Of a DNA stretch of 64,000 bases, positions 60,943-64,000 are shown piece after piece. Made by a program: the position numbers and the translations under genes. Source of the stretch: Rhodococcus sp. IEGM 1379. GTDB taxonomy: Bacteria > Actinomycetota > Actinomycetes > Mycobacteriales > Mycobacteriaceae. The notes beneath the pieces are model-generated. The model was not told the origin of the DNA, searched no databases, and worked only from the letters and a program-made list of their open reading frames with translations. Each line of letters starts with the position of its first letter. Position 1 is the first letter of the stretch. Where the stretch lies: positions 48,975 through 112,974 of the forward strand of contig NZ_JASHKR010000001.1 in the NCBI RefSeq assembly GCF_030056815.1, read 5' to 3'.

Positions 60943-61357
60943 TTAGAGACGACTCCAGACTCGATGCGACGCGAGCAGTGCGACTACCTGCTCGCGTACC
61001 GATGCGCTGTCTTCGCCGGTGACGATGCCGTCCGACGCAGTGAGCTCAGCTGATTCGAGAAGGACTGTCCCGTCGTTCCATGCACCGATGACCTTGCCGT
61101 GGCGGAACATTTCCGCGAGAAGAATGTCCAGCCGCGGATCCGTCGGGGCTCCGGCGAGAAGAAGTGCATCGAACTTGATCGATCGGGCAGTGTCGAAGGT
61201 GCGCGAGACCGGGACAATAACCGAGTCGGAGACCAATTCACCACCGTGCGGGCCGATCCCAGCGGCACCATTCCAGCGGCGGTGTCGTGGGTCCAGGGGC
61301 GCCTGCGATTGGCGGGTTCTTCTTTGCGGGGTTCTTCTCAGCCACTTTCTTGGACAT
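60943..61357 (-). pseudogene. Internally deleted HPII-type catalase gene
   Basis: The ATG at 61357, with GAGGTGG just upstream, opens MSKKVAEKNPAKKNPPIAG, then GAPGPTTPPLE, an N-terminus of large-subunit catalases. That frame soon ends. In another frame the C-terminal DJ-1-like domain of the same catalase follows: GPHGGELVSDSVIVPVSRTF, SIKFDALLLAGAPTDPRLDI, FRHGKVIGAWNDGTVLLES, and the end ASHRVWSRL. The whole haem-binding catalase core (about 550-600 residues) is missing. The junction is near 61268-61285. No active catalase can be made from it. Confidence 0.75.
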
Positions 61358-61425
61358 GATGCCACCTCATTGTCTAGTCGAAGGCTCGTCAGAAATATGT
61401 GTCGCTGACCGCGAAACAGGAGGTG

Positions 61426-61764
61426 TCAGGCCAGTTTGAGTCCGCCCTCGGCGGCGAAGACCAGTCGGCCGTCGTCGAGGGCGATCGCCCACCGTTTCGC
61501 CGGTGCCCATTCCCGGCCTATCTCGGAGGGGACGATGACTGCGTCGGCGAAGTCTTCGATGACGGACCCGATCTGAGTTCTGGCATCGCCGGTGTGAGAT
61601 TCGGCGGTCGAGATCACCTGGACTCGGGTACCGACGACAATGCCGTTGCCCGAGACCAGTTCCGTGATGACACCGTCGTTGTCGGGTGTGTGACCGATTT
61701 CCCCTCGTGCTTCACCGATGAGTTCTTCGGTCTTGTGCTTTGTCTGGTCGATGAAATCGGCCAT
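61426..61764 (-). CDS. Hypothetical protein, CsbD-like N-terminus
   Basis: A 112-residue soluble protein. The first 24 residues (ADFIDQTKHKTEELIGEARG) resemble the amphipathic helix of CsbD-type stress proteins. The remainder is beta-rich (VSGNGIVVGTRVQVISTAES, DFADAVIVPSEIGREWAPAK, DDGRLVFAAEGGLKLA). GAGAGGATCAG precedes ATG 61764. It lies in a run of small genes likely linked to stress. Function unknown. Confidence 0.65.
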   Translation of the reverse strand: MADFIDQTKHKTEELIGEARGEIGHTPDNDGVITELVSGNGIVVGTRVQVISTAESHTGDARTQIGSVIEDFADAVIVPSEIGREWAPAKRWAIALDDGRLVFAAEGGLKLA

Positions 61765-61910
61765 GGTGATCTGATCCTCTCTGTTGGGTGACGCCTACCT
61801 TGTGGGTGGGATCGTTCGTCGATCGATCCGGCATTCACTGTCGCCAAAACATCATGGGTATTTCTGAAGCCGCACGTTGCTGAGAGATTCGGTTGTGGTG
61901 GGATTCCGAA

Positions 61911-62084
61911 TCAGGTTCCGGTGGTTCCGTCTACGGACTCGAGTATCTGTTGGTAGGTGATCCGACGCGGGGCGTCGGCGTCGAACGCGCGTACAGCGAG
62001 GCGGCCGAGGTGTGTCAGCGGAAATCTGATCACCTTGTATTGCAAACGCATTGCGTCCCGTGGCAGGGAAACCCAAATACTCAT
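61911..62084 (-). CDS. 57-residue hypothetical protein
   Basis: A short gene whose product has the segment RLQYKVIRFPLTHLGRLAVR and ends PRRITYQQILESVDGTTGT. This is the layout of small actinobacterial proteins (about 50-100 residues) of unknown role. ATG 62084 has GAGG seven bases upstream; ATG 62051 would give 46 residues. The balanced codon use and protein-like composition support translation. Confidence 0.55.
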   Translation of the reverse strand: MSIWVSLPRDAMRLQYKVIRFPLTHLGRLAVRAFDADAPRRITYQQILESVDGTTGT

Positions 62085-62213
62085 GAGTCGGCCTCATTCG
62101 TGGGGATGGAGTTGGATGCAGGTGGAGGTGTCAGTGTCGTTGGGCGTTACCCGGCGGTGTTACTGACTGACCGGTCTTCATGACGCCTGCGGTAACTTGT
62201 ATGCCCCTTCCGC

Positions 62214-62495
62214 TCATTCCCGAGGGTTGATTGTCCGGAGCATGAACCGGAACACTATTGCCGTTCCTGCGCCGATTATTACGCCGGCGACAACGTCGGC
62301 CAGTACGACGCTGACTGTGACCCCCAAGATGACTGCGGTGGTCATCACCACGACGACATCCGCGGTGTGGCGGCGGTGACTGGTTTCGGAGGTGACCTTT
62401 TCCGGTAGATCGATTGCGCGCTTTGGTGTGAACGGATACGAAAGCGAAGAGAGGGATGTGATTATCGCCCGTGCGCAAGGTTGGCACATTGTCAC
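62214..62495 (-). CDS. Small membrane protein
   Basis: A frame of up to 93 residues. The C-terminal half is strongly hydrophobic with two spans (VVVVMTTAVILGVTVSVVLA and VVAGVIIGAGTAIVFRFMLR). The true start is uncertain, because no good ribosome site precedes GTG 62495 or ATG 62489. It follows the 48-residue gene by 20 bases, so the two could be coupled. Function unknown. Confidence 0.5.
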   Translation of the reverse strand: MTMCQPCARAIITSLSSLSYPFTPKRAIDLPEKVTSETSHRRHTADVVVVMTTAVILGVTVSVVLADVVAGVIIGAGTAIVFRFMLRTINPRE

Positions 62496-62515
62496 TGGAG
62501 GGTGTTTCTGCTGTT

Positions 62516-62662
62516 TCAGTTGGCGTTTGAGGTCATCTCTGCGGCGATGGGGTCGCCGAAGATCAGTGCGATCGGTAGCTTCAACTCGGCCGTGCGCGAG
62601 GTGGAGTTGCAGAATTGAGCCAGGTCGCTTTGTGTGGACAGGGCGCTAGTCGACGTCATCAT
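62516..62662 (-). CDS. 48-residue hypothetical protein
   Basis: A short gene starting with two ATGs (62662), preceded by GGAG five bases upstream. The product reads STSALSTQSDLAQFCNSTSR followed by TAELKLPIALIFGDPIAAEM, an ordered, helix-prone composition. It lies 64 bases downstream of the palindromic site 62726-62751, which may be its operator. Function unknown. Confidence 0.45.
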   Translation of the reverse strand: MMTSTSALSTQSDLAQFCNSTSRTAELKLPIALIFGDPIAAEMTSNAN

Positions 62663-62725
62663 GCTTGCTCCAACGGTAGGGGTGCGCCAGTGTTTTCCAT
62701 CTGCATATGCGGTTTTCCGTACCTT

Positions 62726-62751
62726 AAATCTATATCAGCTGACATAGATAA
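62726..62751. promoter_or_regulatory. Palindromic operator-like site, copy 2
   Basis: On the minus strand it reads TTATCTATGTC, AGCT, GATATAGATTT, a near-palindrome (11-4-11) closely matching 55360-55385: TTATCT.T.TC and GATA.AGAT are shared with the same spacing. It lies upstream of the minus-strand small genes at 62662 and 62495. A single regulator could bind both. Confidence 0.65.
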
Positions 62752-62861
62752 TTGGCAACACCGGCGCGGAGAAAACTGGCACGGCGGGCGATTGTCGAAC
62801 TGTGCGCGCGTAGCTGTAGGCGGGCTGAGAGACGCGAATCCACAGCCGTCCGAAAACGACA

Positions 62862-62901
62862 CCGTCGTCGCAACCTCTCATATGAGAAGTTGCGACGACG
62901 G
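62862..62901. terminator. 40-bp palindrome, probable terminator
   Basis: Arms 62862-62881 and 62882-62901 are complementary with one G-T mismatch and no spacer. It is about 105 bases past the stop of the GAF-ANTAR gene. The 250-base gap 62752-63004 holds no gene I can support. Confidence 0.6.
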
Positions 62902-63004
62902 CTGGAATCTACGGTGTCAAAATGTTGGGTCGGGCGAACCCACGGTCCCTCGTACCCCGATCGCATTGCGCTACAACGTTATCCCCAGAGATATGGATTC
63001 CCGT

Positions 63005-63721
63005 TCAATCGAGAGTGGAATGATGCTCGACGATGACCTTGCGAGCAAGGTCCGCGACCTTGACATTCATCTCCTGAGAAGTTCGTATCAGGGTGTCGAC
63101 GGCCTTGTCCTCGGAAACTCGATGCAAAGCCATCAATAGACCGACGGCCTGGCCGATCTCACGGTTACTCGCTAGTCCTCGCCGCAGAGATTCCGAATCC
63201 TCACCTCGCGAAAGCGCGGTGACTGCCACCGACGCGAAAGAAGTCAACACGACCGCCTGGTCGGCTACGTCTTTCGAGAAAGCGCCGGGTGTATCGGAGA
63301 AGAGATTGAGCGCGCCGAACTTACGACGGTCAACCAACAATCGGAAACCCATCGACCCGCGAATCGGTGTCTCCGACACAGCTTTCTGCGCGAATTCGGG
63401 CCACTGATTCGGAGTCCTGAGATCGGATTCGAGTTGGGGTAGTTCAGTTTCGAGAGCGTCGATACACGGACCTTCTCCCGTGGCGCGTTCCAGTTCGTCT
63501 GCATAAGCGGCAGTCTCGTCACTTGCGGCGACTGTGACGTTGGTTTTTCCCCGGCGCAGCATCAAGCTGGCATGATCACAACCAGGAATCAGCTCGACAG
63601 CGGCCGAACAAATTGCATTGTAAACCTCGGCGCTGTCCTCTGCGGAGTAGAGAATCGCGGCCAACGCCGCGAATACTGCTGCGGGTTCTTTCAGCGTCTT
63701 ATCGGGCCCAGTCATCGCCAT
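63005..63721 (-). CDS. GAF and ANTAR domain regulator
   Basis: A 238-residue regulator. The N-terminal GAF domain (about 20-165) is seen in YNAICSAAVELIPGCDHASL and FRLLVDRRKFGALNLFSDTP. The C-terminal ANTAR domain (about 175-232) is seen in LRRGLASNREIGQAVGLLMA and HRVSEDKAVDTLIRTSQEMN. ANTAR domains bind paired hairpins in RNA and prevent termination. The ATG at 63721 or 63715 follows GAGG. Actinobacterial members are abundant and mostly of unknown target. Confidence 0.93.
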   Translation of the reverse strand: MAMTGPDKTLKEPAAVFAALAAILYSAEDSAEVYNAICSAAVELIPGCDHASLMLRRGKTNVTVAASDETAAYADELERATGEGPCIDALETELPQLESDLRTPNQWPEFAQKAVSETPIRGSMGFRLLVDRRKFGALNLFSDTPGAFSKDVADQAVVLTSFASVAVTALSRGEDSESLRRGLASNREIGQAVGLLMALHRVSEDKAVDTLIRTSQEMNVKVADLARKVIVEHHSTLD

Positions 63722-63848
63722 ACACCTCGGGTCTTCCGTTCATTCAAACGTGCATCGAACGGTTTGAATCCTACGTTCTCGCAGTTCGCGGGCTAAGTAC
63801 AGCTCGGCTTTGCAAGGGGGCAAAATGGGTCTCGTTGGGCACAGCGTC

Positions 63849-63880
63849 CCGCGCAGGTATCTCGAGAGATGCCTGCGCGG
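63849..63880. terminator. Hairpin, probable terminator
   Basis: CCGCGCAGGTATCTC (63849-63863) pairs with GAGATGCCTGCGCGG (63866-63880), one G-T mismatch, two-base loop. It probably ends a gene located beyond the window or lost in the damaged end. Confidence 0.5.
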
Positions 63881-63904
63881 ATGATGTGTTGGGTTAGCAC
63901 TGGT

Positions 63905-64000
63905 GGGGCGGGGGGGGCCCCCCCCCCCGGCCCCCCCCCCCCCCCCCAACATTTAAAGGTGGTGTAAAAACAACACAAATATGCCCCCCCCCCCCCCCCC
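63905..64000. other. Low-quality contig end
   Basis: Runs of eight or more G and up to 17 C, an isolated AT-rich stretch between them, and a final C run do not look like genomic sequence of this GC composition or like any gene. I treat 63905-64000 as a sequencing or assembly artefact. Confidence 0.8.

Noticed and set aside
62752..63036. 94-codon plus-strand frame over the palindrome before the ANTAR gene
   Set aside because: Arg-rich, includes the 40-base palindrome, and lacks a ribosome site.
1..64000. CRISPR arrays, tRNA or rRNA genes, complete insertion sequences, phage genes
   Set aside because: None seen; no repeat-spacer pattern, no tRNA fold, and only a transposase fragment near 42.7 kb.

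Overview
The window looks like a chromosomal segment of a high-GC actinobacterium, most probably a Rhodococcus of the erythropolis/qingshengii type. The evidence is its GC-rich codon use with GTG/TTG starts, the split cobalamin locus with a cobIJ fusion, a 3-(3-hydroxyphenyl)propionate operon laid out like the hpp operon of Rhodococcus, Tat-exported cholesterol oxidase, FadE5-type acyl-CoA dehydrogenase, an Rpf-type secreted protein and a CRP/GlxR site. The species is an inference; no rRNA or tRNA gene was seen. The last 100 bases (long C and G runs) look like a damaged contig end.

Region 1 (1-11.5 kb) is the aerobic cobalamin pathway: cobL (partial)-cobM-cobK on +, cobG-cobH-cobIJ on -, and cobN on + behind a B12 riboswitch whose expression platform can pair with the GTG start codon. 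Embedded in it are a degenerate MprB-like kinase without its phospho-acceptor His, a ScbR-like TetR regulator and a DUF1990 protein.

Region 2 (11.5-25.3 kb) holds an exported cholesterol oxidase, a PPOX protein, a zinc alcohol dehydrogenase, a fungal-type tyrosinase with a membrane partner, a pentapeptide-repeat exported protein lying between copies of a 62-bp duplication, two large secreted proteins of unknown function, and a divergent isochorismatase / N-truncated GlxA-type regulator pair. Region 3 (25.5-31.2 kb) is the hpp/mhp operon mhpA-mhpC-mhpB-transporter-IclR regulator. It takes 3-(3-hydroxyphenyl)propionate through hydroxylation, meta-cleavage and hydrolysis; mhpD/E/F are not here.

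Region 4 (31.2-48 kb) mixes gene remnants (LysR, IS110, Gfo/Idh) with a ferric-reductase-like flavocytochrome plus a 29-residue membrane peptide, a trimethylamine monooxygenase, the TldD/TldE protease pair, a TSUP exporter, an orphan NarL-type histidine kinase, a large acyl-CoA dehydrogenase and a second flavin monooxygenase. Region 5 (48-57.8 kb) has an M23-like lipoprotein, an Rpf-like transglycosylase with a CRP/GlxR site upstream, small membrane proteins, a KstD-like flavoprotein, a CDGSH protein back to back with a haem-oxygenase-fold iron enzyme, and succinate-semialdehyde dehydrogenase.

Region 6 (57.8-64 kb) carries a tightly overlapping four-gene operon (GT2, acyl-CoA-dehydrogenase-like, PIG-L deacetylase, NodS-like methyltransferase), which is the best candidate here for an undescribed pathway. 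It also has an internally deleted HPII-type catalase pseudogene, several very small genes, a GAF-ANTAR regulator, and a palindromic operator-like sequence that matches one near 55.4 kb.
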